Shown here: positions 1 through 7,848 of the stretch, in pieces
How the letters are laid out: each line of letters begins with the position of its first letter
Position numbering within the stretch: position 1 is the stretch's first letter
Assembly (NCBI GenBank): GCA_024684955.1
Contig: JAIKWH010000030.1
Coordinates: 1 to 43,583 of the forward strand
DNA: 43,583 bases
Direction of reading: 5' to 3'
DNA from: Pseudobutyrivibrio sp.
GTDB taxonomy: Bacteria; Bacillota; Clostridia; Lachnospirales; Lachnospiraceae
Notes under the pieces: model-generated
Seen by the model: only the letters and a program-made list of their open reading frames with translations
Databases searched by the model: none
Told to the model about the DNA's origin: nothing
Translations under genes and position numbers: made by a program

Positions 1-9
1 GCATCAGAA

Positions 10-819
10 CTACAGCAAAAATTCTTTTATTTTCTTTTCAACAAGCTTCACATCAATTGGAGCCTCCGCCGATTCCATAGTAATAATCAAATCTCTACCT
101 AACAGATAATCATTTTTCTCATAGCCTTGTATCTTCTTGAAGTTCTTTGTTGCATACTCTATATCTGAAACAATTCCTAAATGCTCCCAATATATAGTCT
201 TTCGTGTTCTAATGTTTAAAACCACAAAATCAGGGTAAATAGTGTTATATCCCAGCTCAAGCATTGGCTCATATTGGTATGGCACTTTGTACTTTTCCAA
301 AGCATCAGCAATAATCTTCTCAGATTTAGAGCGCACCATCTCACCTCGATTTGTGCGATATATTCCATCTTCGGGAAATGAGTTTTGCTGACCTGGGTGA
401 TTAGACAGCCATTTTGCAATATAACTATCCTCTGGTTCTATTATCGGAACTATCACATGCTTCCTAGCTTCCGGCAATTTTTCATATAATACTGAAATAT
501 CACTTATATCGTAGTTTGAAATAAACTTATCAAGTTTCTTTCTTAATTCAACAAGCTTTTTATCTGTTGCTAAGGCATAATCTCTTTGAATAAGTCCGTG
601 AACAAGCTTACTTTTCTCTTTTCCCGCATATATACGCTTACCTGTTTCTTTATCAACCAAATAATATTGGTCGCACCCCCGTACCGTTGAAGCTTTTACG
701 CCACAGTCTGGCAACTTCTTGAGTTTGGATAAATTTTTAGTATTATTTTTAATCAATTCATCTAGTTCTTTTAGCTGTTCTACTAATTCTTCTTTGTAAT
801 TTCTCAACTCTTCCTCCAT
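10..819 (-). CDS. PD-(D/E)XK nuclease-like protein of unknown role
   Basis: The 269-residue protein has two parts. The N-terminus (about 1-120) is charged and helical, with a small conserved-looking patch around LPDCGVKAS and QYYLVDKETG. The C-terminal half resembles a restriction-endonuclease fold: E167 in RSKSEKII, PD at 196-197 in YPDFVVLN, and E212-H213 in YWEHLG, spaced as in PD-(D/E)XK-like enzymes of the PDF…WEHxG kind. I recognise similar uncharacterised proteins as common in gut Clostridia (from memory, no search). The function is unknown; a DNA-end nuclease, mobile-element or defence role are all possible. The ATG at 819 has only a weak AAGAA upstream instead of a strong Shine-Dalgarno. 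The first box of the inverted-box array lies 14 bases upstream of the start, so the array forms its 5' region. The gene is more AT-rich than neighbouring guaA, consistent with acquisition. Confidence 0.6.
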   Translation of the reverse strand: MEEELRNYKEELVEQLKELDELIKNNTKNLSKLKKLPDCGVKASTVRGCDQYYLVDKETGKRIYAGKEKSKLVHGLIQRDYALATDKKLVELRKKLDKFISNYDISDISVLYEKLPEARKHVIVPIIEPEDSYIAKWLSNHPGQQNSFPEDGIYRTNRGEMVRSKSEKIIADALEKYKVPYQYEPMLELGYNTIYPDFVVLNIRTRKTIYWEHLGIVSDIEYATKNFKKIQGYEKNDYLLGRDLIITMESAEAPIDVKLVEKKIKEFLL

Positions 820-832
820 TTTTCTTCAGTTG

Positions 833-1132
833 TGCATCCATATTTAATACTTCTACTAATTAGGATGCATAAACAATATTACAATTCTTCAGCTATGCAT
901 CCTTTGTAAGGCTTTTACCATTATGGGATGCGTAAATCACCTTATTTTTCCTTGATTTCTACCATATACTTCTTATTCCCAACGTATTATGCAACCAATT
1001 TTTCAATTAGACCAATTTGGGATGCATAGTGTCTGATGCTTATGCATCCCAAATTAGAGTTTTTAATTAACGGGATGCACAACTAAAATTTGGTATACAT
1101 CCTTGCTAGCCAAATCAAGGTTTTGGGATGCA
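833..1132. repeat. Array of five TGCATCC-N23-GGATGCA inverted-box units
   Basis: Ten copies of the box GGGATGCAT or its complement lie in strictly alternating orientation. They form five units, each a left box TGCATCC, exactly 23 AT-rich bases, and a right box GGATGCA: 833-869, 896-932, 990-1026, 1043-1079 and 1096-1132. Three boxes carry one substitution each (929-932 TGCG, TGCAACC at 990, TACATCC at 1096). The 23-base spacers differ from one another. Gaps between units are 26, 57, 16 and 16 bases, so the last three units recur every 53 bp. The leftmost unit abuts the start of the minus-strand nuclease-like gene. The array could be a set of operators or iterons, a series of small RNA hairpins, or recognition sites of the adjacent protein. 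Confidence 0.85.
1014..1055. repeat. 15-bp perfect inverted repeat inside the box array
   Basis: AATTTGGGATGCATA at 1014-1028 is perfectly complementary to 1041-1055, with a 12-base loop. It joins the right box of the third array unit to the left box of the fourth. No T-tract follows on either strand, so it does not look like an intrinsic terminator. Confidence 0.8.
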
Positions 1133-1133
1133 T

Positions 1134-1315
1134 TGTCCTCTATAAACCTCAAATAAATCTAATAAATTCACCCTGGATAAGTGGCGAAATGAAACAATCT
1201 GCCTAGATAGTGATAGAAAAATATCATCTTTCAAATAGATGATAGAAATATAACCATTTAGCATAAAAATGTCAACACCAATACATTGCATATTGTCATT
1301 TTATTGTCACAAAAT
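1134..1315. other. Non-coding AT-rich stretch
   Basis: I see no credible gene between the box array and the guaA terminator. The only structure noticed is an 8-bp inverted repeat, TATCATCT at 1222-1229 and AGATGATA at 1237-1244, with a 7-base loop. A related GTGATAGAAA sequence lies just before it. Its function is unknown. Confidence 0.5.
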
Positions 1316-1357
1316 CAAAAAGCCCCGAGAACATTGAAATTTCAATGTTCTCGGGGC
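1316..1357 (-). terminator. guaA intrinsic terminator
   Basis: The span 1322-1357 is a perfect 18+18 palindrome with a GC-rich base (GCCCCGAGAACATTG and its complement). On the minus strand it is followed by TTTTTGATTTT. It lies directly after the guaA stop codon at 1365. Confidence 0.95.
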
Positions 1358-1364
1358 CTAAAAC

Positions 1365-2912
1365 CTATTCCATCTCCACAGTGCCTGGTGGCTTAGAAGT
1401 CAAATCGTAGAATACGCGGTTGACGCCCTTGACCTCATTTATGATGCGGCTCATGACGCGCTGGAGGACGTCGAATGGAATCTCAGAGGCCTCGGCTGTC
1501 ATGAAGTCTACAGTCTCGACGGCGCGGAGTACTACTGCATAATCGTAGGTACGCTCATCTCCCATTACACCAACTGATCGCATGTTGGTAAGGGCTGCAA
1601 AATACTGGTCTGGGAGTTTATCAAGGCCAGCCTCGGCCAGTTCTGTTCTATAGATGTAGTCGGCATCCTGTACGATGCGGACCTTTTCTGCTGTAACCTC
1701 ACCGATGATACGAATTCCAAGGCCTGGGCCAGGGAATGGCTGACGGAATACAAGATATTCTGGCAGGCCCAACTCTAGACCTACCTGACGGACCTCATCC
1801 TTGAAAAGGTTGCGAAGTGGCTCGATGATTTCCTTGAAATCAACATAGTCAGGAAGGCCGCCAACATTGTGGTGGGACTTGATTACAACTGACTCTCCCC
1901 CAAGGCCTGACTCCACAACGTCAGGGTAAATTGTGCCCTGGGCCAGGAAGTCCACAGCCCCGATTTTCTTTGCTTCTTCTTCAAATACTCTGATGAATTC
2001 CTCGCCGATGATTTTGCGCTTGCGCTCTGGCTCTTCTACGCCGGCCAGTTTTGCGTAATATCTATCTGCTGCATTAACCCGGACAAAGTTGATATCGAAA
2101 GACCCATTTGGTCCAAATACACTTTCTACCTCATCCCCTTCATTTTTTCTGAGAAGTCCATGGTCTACAAATACGCAGGTCAACTGCTTACCAATTGCCT
2201 TTGCAAGAAGGGCTGCAAGCACTGATGAGTCAACGCCACCTGAAAGAGCAAGTAACACCTTGCCTGCGCCAACTCTTTCACGAATTTCTGTGATGGTGTG
2301 CTCAACGAATGAGTCCATACGCCATGACCCTTCTGTACCACAAATATTACGAACAAAGTTGTGGAGAATGTCCTTTCCCTGAACTGTATGTAGCACCTCA
2401 GGATGGAACTGGATAGCGTATAGTTTTTTATCCTCACAGGCTGCTGCTGCAACTGGGCAGTCTGCAGTGTGGGCAATTATTTCAAAACCAGGAGCAGTTT
2501 TTGAAATATAGTCAAAGTGGCTCATCCAGACGATGGTGGACTTGTCTACACCAGCAAACAAACTATTGCTTGCACCATCAATAAATGTCTCTGTCTTGCC
2601 ATACTCTCTGACAGGAGCCTTTTCCACCTTGCCACCTAAGATATGCATCATAAGCTGGGCGCCATAGCAGAGTCCAAGGACTGGGATGCCAAGTTCAAAA
2701 AGCTCTTTGGAATAGGTAGGTGCCCCATCCACATAGCATGAATTTGGACCACCGGTAAGGATGATGCCCTTTGGATTCATGGCCTTGATCTGCTCGATAG
2801 GGGTGCGGTAAGAATAAATCTCACAATAGACGTTACATTCTCTGACGCGCCTGGCAACCAACTGGTTGTACTGACCGCCAAAATCAATAACAATGACTTT
2901 CTCCTGATTCAT
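1365..2912 (-). CDS. guaA: GMP synthase (glutamine-hydrolysing)
   Basis: This enzyme converts XMP, ATP and glutamine to GMP, the last step of guanine nucleotide synthesis, in the cytoplasm. The N-terminal class I glutamine amidotransferase domain (about 1-190) shows GGPNS, the nucleophile Cys82 in GLCYGAQ, and the His170/Glu172 pair in FHPEV. The ATP pyrophosphatase P-loop LSGGVDSS is at 223-230, followed by the C-terminal dimerisation domain ending KPPGTVEME. The length of 515 aa is usual for GuaA. An AAGGAG ribosome site lies 7 bases before the ATG. The gene has its own promoter and a strong terminator, so it appears monocistronic. No purine riboswitch fold was evident in the short leader. 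Confidence 0.97.
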   Translation of the reverse strand: MNQEKVIVIDFGGQYNQLVARRVRECNVYCEIYSYRTPIEQIKAMNPKGIILTGGPNSCYVDGAPTYSKELFELGIPVLGLCYGAQLMMHILGGKVEKAPVREYGKTETFIDGASNSLFAGVDKSTIVWMSHFDYISKTAPGFEIIAHTADCPVAAAACEDKKLYAIQFHPEVLHTVQGKDILHNFVRNICGTEGSWRMDSFVEHTITEIRERVGAGKVLLALSGGVDSSVLAALLAKAIGKQLTCVFVDHGLLRKNEGDEVESVFGPNGSFDINFVRVNAADRYYAKLAGVEEPERKRKIIGEEFIRVFEEEAKKIGAVDFLAQGTIYPDVVESGLGGESVVIKSHHNVGGLPDYVDFKEIIEPLRNLFKDEVRQVGLELGLPEYLVFRQPFPGPGLGIRIIGEVTAEKVRIVQDADYIYRTELAEAGLDKLPDQYFAALTNMRSVGVMGDERTYDYAVVLRAVETVDFMTAEASEIPFDVLQRVMSRIINEVKGVNRVFYDLTSKPPGTVEME

Positions 2913-2941
2913 AGTTTTCTCCTTTTCATCAAACTGCCTAG

Positions 2942-2970
2942 ATTATAGCTTCAAACGCCTTTCTCTTCAA
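2942..2970 (-). promoter_or_regulatory. guaA promoter
   Basis: On the minus strand TTGAAG (2965-2970) and TATAAT (2942-2947) are separated by exactly 17 bases. The -10 box lies about 30 bases before the guaA start, leaving a short leader. Confidence 0.75.
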
Positions 2971-3028
2971 TATAAAACCTAAACAAAATATAGCTTTCTT
3001 CCGAAATAATAAATGGAGGTATATCATT

Positions 3029-3532
3029 ATGAGTCTGTCAATTAATAGCACTCTCACATTGAGATTATATTATGGTGCCGGAAACTCTGCCCTGACTAAA
3101 AAAGCAGCCAGGTCTGAGGCCACTTGTGGCACTCTGTCTTTTGCTGATTCCACAGCCCTAAGGACTGCTATCAGACGACTCAAGGACTACAAGTGGGAAG
3201 AAGTCGACGACAAGTCTGCCCAGGAGAGACTTATGGCCTTTACCGATACAGTAAATGCAACAATAGACTCCAGCAGCCACTATGGTACAAATGATAGTTC
3301 CGTAAAAAACGCCCTTAAAGAAATTAAAAACCTTAATAAGAAGCATGCCGATGAATTAAAGGATATTGGAATAACTGTAAAATCTGATGGCACCTTGTCC
3401 CTGTCTTCATCTGCAGCTGAAAACTTAAGTCACAGCAAATTTAAAGAATTCTTTGGAAACGATTCTTCATATTTAAATAGTCTATACTCTGCAGCAAAGA
3501 AAATTAACAGAAAAGTGGACATCCGATTATAA
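3029..3532 (+). CDS. Uncharacterised protein with a FliD-C-like tail
   Basis: This 167-residue protein has no signal peptide or membrane segment. Residues about 105-165 (KDIGITVKSDGTLSLSSSA, then a stretch naming a short helix and YLNSLYSAAKKI) resemble the C-terminal segment of flagellar cap protein FliD, which typically reads LGI…DGTLS…LF. The FliD N-terminal and filament-binding parts are missing, and no flagellar genes are nearby. The ATG at 3029 follows a good TGGAGG site. The gene precedes trkA by 64 bases on the same strand. It may be a free-standing FliD-like paralogue, which I believe occurs in Lachnospiraceae. The role is unknown. Confidence 0.6.
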   Translation: MSLSINSTLTLRLYYGAGNSALTKKAARSEATCGTLSFADSTALRTAIRRLKDYKWEEVDDKSAQERLMAFTDTVNATIDSSSHYGTNDSSVKNALKEIKNLNKKHADELKDIGITVKSDGTLSLSSSAAENLSHSKFKEFFGNDSSYLNSLYSAAKKINRKVDIRL

Positions 3533-3596
3533 CTTGCAGTTTTTTCCCTTAAAGGATATATTAGATTCTGGAAATAAATGTTCTGGAGGAAGTAAA

Positions 3597-4985
3597 ATGT
3601 CCTTATTTAAACCTCAAAAAAGAGGCCTCAAAATTATTATTGTAGGTTGCGGAAAAGTTGGCCGCACCCTAGTTGACCGTCTCTCAAAAGAGGGCCACGA
3701 CATAGTAATTATTGACGAAAATCAAGATAAAATCGACTCTCTTACAAATCTCTATGACATCATGGGAATTAAAGGCAACGGAGCCAGTTACAGCACACAG
3801 TTGGAGGCTGGAATTAACGATGCCGATTTAATTATCGCAGTCACAAACTCAGACGAGTTAAACCTCCTCTGCTGCACCATCGCTAAACAGGTTGGTGATT
3901 GCGCTTCTATTGCCCGTGTCAGAAATCCTGATTATTCAAAAGAAATTACATATCTGCAGGAGAAACTGGGTCTTGTTATGATAATCAACCCAGAGTTTGA
4001 GACTGCTCGAGAGATTTCTTCCATTCTTTCTCTACCTGCCACCCTAGATGTATCATCCTTTGCCCATGGCCAGGCAGAAATGGTTGAGTTTAAAGTGGAG
4101 CAAGGAAACATTCTCGATGGTCTTACCCTCCGCGACCTTAACAGCAAAATCAACAGCCGTATCCTGGTGGCTGCAGTAAAGCGACAGGATACGGTAGTTA
4201 TCCCATCTGGTGAATTCACATTCCAGCATGATGATATAGTTTGTGTAGTTGGTGCCAGAAGATTCGCCCGCACCTTCCTCAATGAAATCGGATTCAAAAC
4301 TAGACAAGTTAAGAATTCCCTTATTGTAGGTGGAGGAAAGGCTTCCTTCTACTTGGCCAAACTATTACTTCAAAGCAAAATCGACGTTACTATTATTGAA
4401 AGAAATAAGAAGCGATGCGAGGAACTGGCAGCAGCCCTTCCAAAGGCTGTTGTTATCAATGGTGATGGTAGCGATGAGTCCCTTCTCAAGGAGGAGGGCC
4501 TTGAATATGCCGAGAGTTTTGTTCCTCTTACAGGCATTGATGAGGAGAATATTCTTCTCACCTTATATGCTAATCAGGTCAGCAACGCCAAGGCTATTAC
4601 CAAGGTTAATAGGATTAATTTTGACAATGTATTGTCTCAGTTGAATCTGGGCTCAATCATTTATCCTAGCCACATTACAGCAGAGTCAATCATTGCATAT
4701 GTTCGCGCCAAAAGTGCATCCGGAGATGGAAATGATATTATTACCCTCTACCACCTCCTTGATCAAAAAGTTGAGGCAATTGAGTTCAACATTACAGAGA
4801 AATCTGCCGCTACTGGCGTGCCATTTTCTGTCTTAGAGTTTAAAGACAATGTCCTCGTTGCCGCTATCAATCGCAATGGCCAAATTATTATTCCTAGTGG
4901 TTCAGATACACTTGAGGTTGGAGACACAGTTATAATTGTCACCACCAACACAGGTTTTGCAACCATATTGGATACACTGAGGTAA
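3597..4985 (+). CDS. trkA: Trk potassium uptake regulatory subunit TrkA
   Basis: TrkA is the cytoplasmic NAD(H)/nucleotide-binding ring that gates the TrkH potassium channel. The protein is a tandem RCK repeat. The first Rossmann motif is IIIVGCGKVGRTL with an acidic strand end (IIDEN), followed by an RCK_C domain. The second is LIVGGGKASFYLAKLL with IIERN and a second RCK_C at the end (AINRNGQIIIPSGSDTL). I start at the ATG at 3597 because GGAGG sits 10 bases upstream. A longer reading frame from a TTG at 3534 would add 21 unconserved-looking residues and has no ribosome site. The length is 462 aa, normal for full-length TrkA. trkH follows after 4 bases. Confidence 0.95.
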   Translation: MSLFKPQKRGLKIIIVGCGKVGRTLVDRLSKEGHDIVIIDENQDKIDSLTNLYDIMGIKGNGASYSTQLEAGINDADLIIAVTNSDELNLLCCTIAKQVGDCASIARVRNPDYSKEITYLQEKLGLVMIINPEFETAREISSILSLPATLDVSSFAHGQAEMVEFKVEQGNILDGLTLRDLNSKINSRILVAAVKRQDTVVIPSGEFTFQHDDIVCVVGARRFARTFLNEIGFKTRQVKNSLIVGGGKASFYLAKLLLQSKIDVTIIERNKKRCEELAAALPKAVVINGDGSDESLLKEEGLEYAESFVPLTGIDEENILLTLYANQVSNAKAITKVNRINFDNVLSQLNLGSIIYPSHITAESIIAYVRAKSASGDGNDIITLYHLLDQKVEAIEFNITEKSAATGVPFSVLEFKDNVLVAAINRNGQIIIPSGSDTLEVGDTVIIVTTNTGFATILDTLR

Positions 4986-4989
4986 GGCC

Positions 4990-6492
4990 ATGAATAATTC
5001 TGTCATTCGATTCATATTAGGCAATGTAGTCTTTTTCCTTGGATTATTTTTACTATTACCTACTCTGGTAGCAGTTTTCTACGGAGAGGATGTCTGGGTA
5101 TGGTACCTGGTGGTTTCCATCCCATGTTTAGTCCTAGGATTGATTAGCATACTTAACAAACCAAAAAACTTTACATTCTATCTAAAAGAAGGTTTTTTCT
5201 GTACAGGTATTTCCTGGGTATTGCTCTCAGCAGTCGGTGCCCTGCCTCTATATCTCACCGGGGAGATTCCTCACTATATAGATGCTCTATTTGAGGCGGT
5301 GTCTGGATTTACTACAACTGGTGCTTCCATCATCGACAATGTGGAATTGCTCTCTAGGGCATCCATCTTTTGGCGCTCATTCTCCCACCTGATTGGAGGT
5401 ATGGGAGTACTTGTATTCCTGCTGACCGTTATTCCACTAAGTGGTGGCGAGGGTTCCCAATTCAATTTGATGAAGGCAGAATCCCCTGGCCCATCAGTTG
5501 GCAAACTTGTACCAAAGCTTAAAAACACAGCCCAGATGCTTTACTTTATCTATCTGGGACTCACATTTTTAGAGTTTATACTCTTGCTCATATCAGGTCT
5601 TACACCATTTGAGGCTATTAACACAGCCTTTGCCACAGCGGGCACAGGTGGATTTGGTATGTACTCTGACAGTATAGGCGGCTATAGTGTGGCTAGCCAA
5701 TGGATTGTTGCCACATTTATGTTTATATTTGGTATCAATTTCAACTTTTACTATTACATACTCTTCCATCATGCCAGGGACGCATTCCGTATGGAGGAAG
5801 TACGTATGTATGCATTCCTTACATTTGGCTCTATTGCTGTAATCACCCTAAACACACTGTCCATGTCTCAGGGATTATTTGATGCCCTGACCCATGCAGC
5901 CTTTCAGGTTACATCAATACAGTCATCAACAGGATTTTCTACTGTAGACTTTAACCAATGGCCACAGCTTTCAAGGACAGTTTTGGTCATTCTTATGTTT
6001 ATAGGTGCCTGCGCTGGCTCTACTGGCGGCGGCATGAAAGTATCTAGATTTGTTCTGATGGGCAAATCGGTGCATAAAGAATTAGTATCTTACATCCATC
6101 CTCATTCTGTTAAAAAGACCCTGATGGACGGCAAGACAGTTGACCACGAGACAGTTCGCTCAAACAATGTATTCTTCGCCACCTTTATACTTGTATTCTT
6201 TATCAGTGCCCTTTGCCTTTCACTGGAGAATCTTGATTTTCCAACAGTATTTACTGCTATAATCGCCACCATGTCAAACATCGGTCCTGGACTTTCAATG
6301 GTTGGTCCAGCCTCAAACTTTGCATTCTTTAGCGATTTTTCAAAGATAGTCCTTATAATTGACATGTTAGCCGGAAGACTTGAGTTGTTCCCAATTCTCA
6401 TCCTCTTCCACCCTAATATTTGGAAGGATCTTTTCACAAAGAGAAATATTCCTAACCCAAAATATGCTGGAAAACTTTGGAACAAAAAATAA
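4990..6492 (+). CDS. trkH: Trk potassium transporter membrane subunit TrkH
   Basis: This is the integral membrane ion-conducting subunit, taking up K+ with TrkA. The 500-residue sequence is a series of hydrophobic segments with four pore-loop repeats. Their selectivity-filter glycines are visible in FTTTGASI, ATAGTGGFG, QSSTGFST and MSNIGPGL. The intramembrane glycine loop of TrkH-type proteins is seen as CAGSTGGGMK. Start ATG at 4990 follows GAGGTAAGG and trkA by 4 bases, so the pair is certainly co-translated. A c-di-AMP input is known for Trk/Ktr systems of Firmicutes but nothing in this sequence proves it here. Confidence 0.96.
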   Translation: MNNSVIRFILGNVVFFLGLFLLLPTLVAVFYGEDVWVWYLVVSIPCLVLGLISILNKPKNFTFYLKEGFFCTGISWVLLSAVGALPLYLTGEIPHYIDALFEAVSGFTTTGASIIDNVELLSRASIFWRSFSHLIGGMGVLVFLLTVIPLSGGEGSQFNLMKAESPGPSVGKLVPKLKNTAQMLYFIYLGLTFLEFILLLISGLTPFEAINTAFATAGTGGFGMYSDSIGGYSVASQWIVATFMFIFGINFNFYYYILFHHARDAFRMEEVRMYAFLTFGSIAVITLNTLSMSQGLFDALTHAAFQVTSIQSSTGFSTVDFNQWPQLSRTVLVILMFIGACAGSTGGGMKVSRFVLMGKSVHKELVSYIHPHSVKKTLMDGKTVDHETVRSNNVFFATFILVFFISALCLSLENLDFPTVFTAIIATMSNIGPGLSMVGPASNFAFFSDFSKIVLIIDMLAGRLELFPILILFHPNIWKDLFTKRNIPNPKYAGKLWNKK

Positions 6493-6496
6493 TTCT

Positions 6497-7150
6497 ATGA
6501 ATAATATTATTATGAAAATGACATCAGCATATGATTTTCAGGATTTCTACAAAGAAATTCCTGGGATTCATATGCTGAATTTTTTTGACTTACCTGGGAC
6601 CAGGTGTTACCTGGATGAAGATGCCAAATCCACCATAATTGAGCAAATGGCCCCTCTATCCTATGAGGGCATACATTTTATAGATTCTGGAAACTACCAC
6701 TACCTTAGCCTCCTCTTTCTCTTGCAAATAAAGGAAGATTTTAATCTGGTCCTCTTTGACCATCATCCAGACAATCAACCCCCTTCCTTTGGTTCTATTA
6801 CCTCCTGCGGCGGTTGGGTTTTGGAGGCCACAGAGCAACTGCCACATCTAAAAAAAGTCTTTACCTATGGGACAGGTCAGGAGATCCCAATAGATCACAT
6901 CCCAATGGACCTACCAATCTATATCTCAATAGACAAAGACATTTTGGACAGGGCTTATGCAATCACCGACTGGGACCAAGGAGATATGAGTTTAGATACC
7001 ATGCTTTCTATGCTAGAAAGCATCTGCAAAAACAGAAAAATACTAGGTGTGGACGTGTCCGGTGACTCGGGGGAAGATGCCGAAAACGGGGCCTTTGTTA
7101 ATAATCAGACAAATGCTATACTTTTTGACTTTTTGTCAAAAAAATTTTAA
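6497..7150 (+). CDS. Short arginase/agmatinase-fold protein
   Basis: The 217-residue protein shows the ureohydrolase metal signatures. These are LVLFDHHPDNQ (D88, H90, D92, the DxHxD motif) and ISIDKDILD (D146, D148), plus GNYH68 at the place of the usual GGDH histidine. It therefore probably binds two divalent metals. It is about 80 residues shorter than normal arginases or agmatinases and lacks much of the N-terminal region, so the substrate is uncertain; formiminoglutamase-like or unknown activity is possible. A reading frame reaching into trkH is likely spurious. I use the ATG at 6497, 4 bases after the trkH stop, although its ribosome site is weak. ATGs at 6512 and 6518 are alternatives. 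Confidence 0.75.
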   Translation: MNNIIMKMTSAYDFQDFYKEIPGIHMLNFFDLPGTRCYLDEDAKSTIIEQMAPLSYEGIHFIDSGNYHYLSLLFLLQIKEDFNLVLFDHHPDNQPPSFGSITSCGGWVLEATEQLPHLKKVFTYGTGQEIPIDHIPMDLPIYISIDKDILDRAYAITDWDQGDMSLDTMLSMLESICKNRKILGVDVSGDSGEDAENGAFVNNQTNAILFDFLSKKF

Positions 7151-7186
7151 AATGTTTATATAAGAAAATGATTGGAGGGCACTACT

Positions 7187-7789
7187 ATGTATCCAGTAAT
7201 AACTATTAGTAGAGAGTTCGGCAGCGGTGGTCATAGCATTGGAGAAAAGGTTGCAAAAGACCTTAATATTCCTTTTTACGATGGAGAAATAGTAAACAGA
7301 GTTGCCATCGAAAGTGGCTACGCCAAAGAATTAATAGAGACCCAAGGTGAATACACCTCTTCTACTGCAATGTGGTTTGATGTTTCATCTGCAGGCACCA
7401 TGTATTTTCAGAGTCCACAGGACGAGATTTTTATCGCACAAAAGAAAGTTATTCTGGAATTTGCAAAGAAAGGTCCATGTGTTATCGTTGGACGTTGTGC
7501 CGATTACATACTGAGAAAAGAGGGCATCCGTTGCTTTAATGTAATGATTCATGCCGATATGGAGCACAGAAAACAACGCGTCTTACAGCGCTATGAGAAT
7601 ATTGACAATGTCAGCATAGAAAAGCGTCTGGCAAAAAAGGACAAACAGCGCAAGACCTACTACAAATACTATACCGATAGGTCATGGGGCGATTTTAGAG
7701 AATATGACCTAATCCTGGACAGCGGCAGCCTAGGCGAGGAGCTTTGCGTAGATACCATATGCAAATTGGCTGAGGCCTTTCCAGAATAA
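7187..7789 (+). CDS. Cytidylate kinase-like family protein
   Basis: This 200-residue P-loop kinase-like protein begins with ITISREFGSGGHSIGEKVA, the phosphate-binding loop typical of the cytidylate-kinase-like family (AAK6/Cytidylate_kin2). A basic LID-like region (KKDKQRKTYYKYYT) and an RxWGD-type segment follow. These proteins are common in Clostridia in addition to true Cmk, and their substrate is not established. ATG 7187 is chosen because GGAGG lies 8 bases before it; a TTG at 7172 would be inside the ribosome site. It is the last gene of the trkA-trkH run and is followed by a terminator. Confidence 0.85.
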   Translation: MYPVITISREFGSGGHSIGEKVAKDLNIPFYDGEIVNRVAIESGYAKELIETQGEYTSSTAMWFDVSSAGTMYFQSPQDEIFIAQKKVILEFAKKGPCVIVGRCADYILRKEGIRCFNVMIHADMEHRKQRVLQRYENIDNVSIEKRLAKKDKQRKTYYKYYTDRSWGDFREYDLILDSGSLGEELCVDTICKLAEAFPE

Positions 7790-7806
7790 TTAAATAAGCA
7801 TAATCA

Positions 7807-7840
7807 AAAACTGGAATTCCAATGGATTCCAGTTTTTTTA
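7807..7840 (+). terminator. Intrinsic terminator, probably bidirectional
   Basis: AACTGGAAT (7809-7817) pairs with ATTCCAGTT (7826-7834) around an 8-base loop, followed by a T-run on the plus strand. The minus strand also has AAAAA before the stem, so it can also end transcripts of hypB, whose stop is at 7849. Confidence 0.88.
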
Positions 7841-7848
7841 TTTCATTA

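Noticed and set aside
833-1132. CRISPR array
   Set aside because: The repeats are only 7-9 bases, alternate in orientation and have unequal gaps between units; no cas genes are near. TIGR-type arrays were considered too, but those use direct repeats and a Nop-domain protein, which is not seen.
2089-2382. Plus-strand frame within guaA
   Set aside because: It is a shadow of guaA in the opposite strand, with no ribosome site and no recognisable protein.
2913-3028. Purine riboswitch before guaA
   Set aside because: The space between the promoter and the ATG is too short for an aptamer and no fold was apparent.
6380-6496. N-terminal extension of the arginase-like protein into trkH
   Set aside because: The extra residues are the trkH sequence in another frame and carry no arginase similarity; ATG 6497 is at the gene junction.
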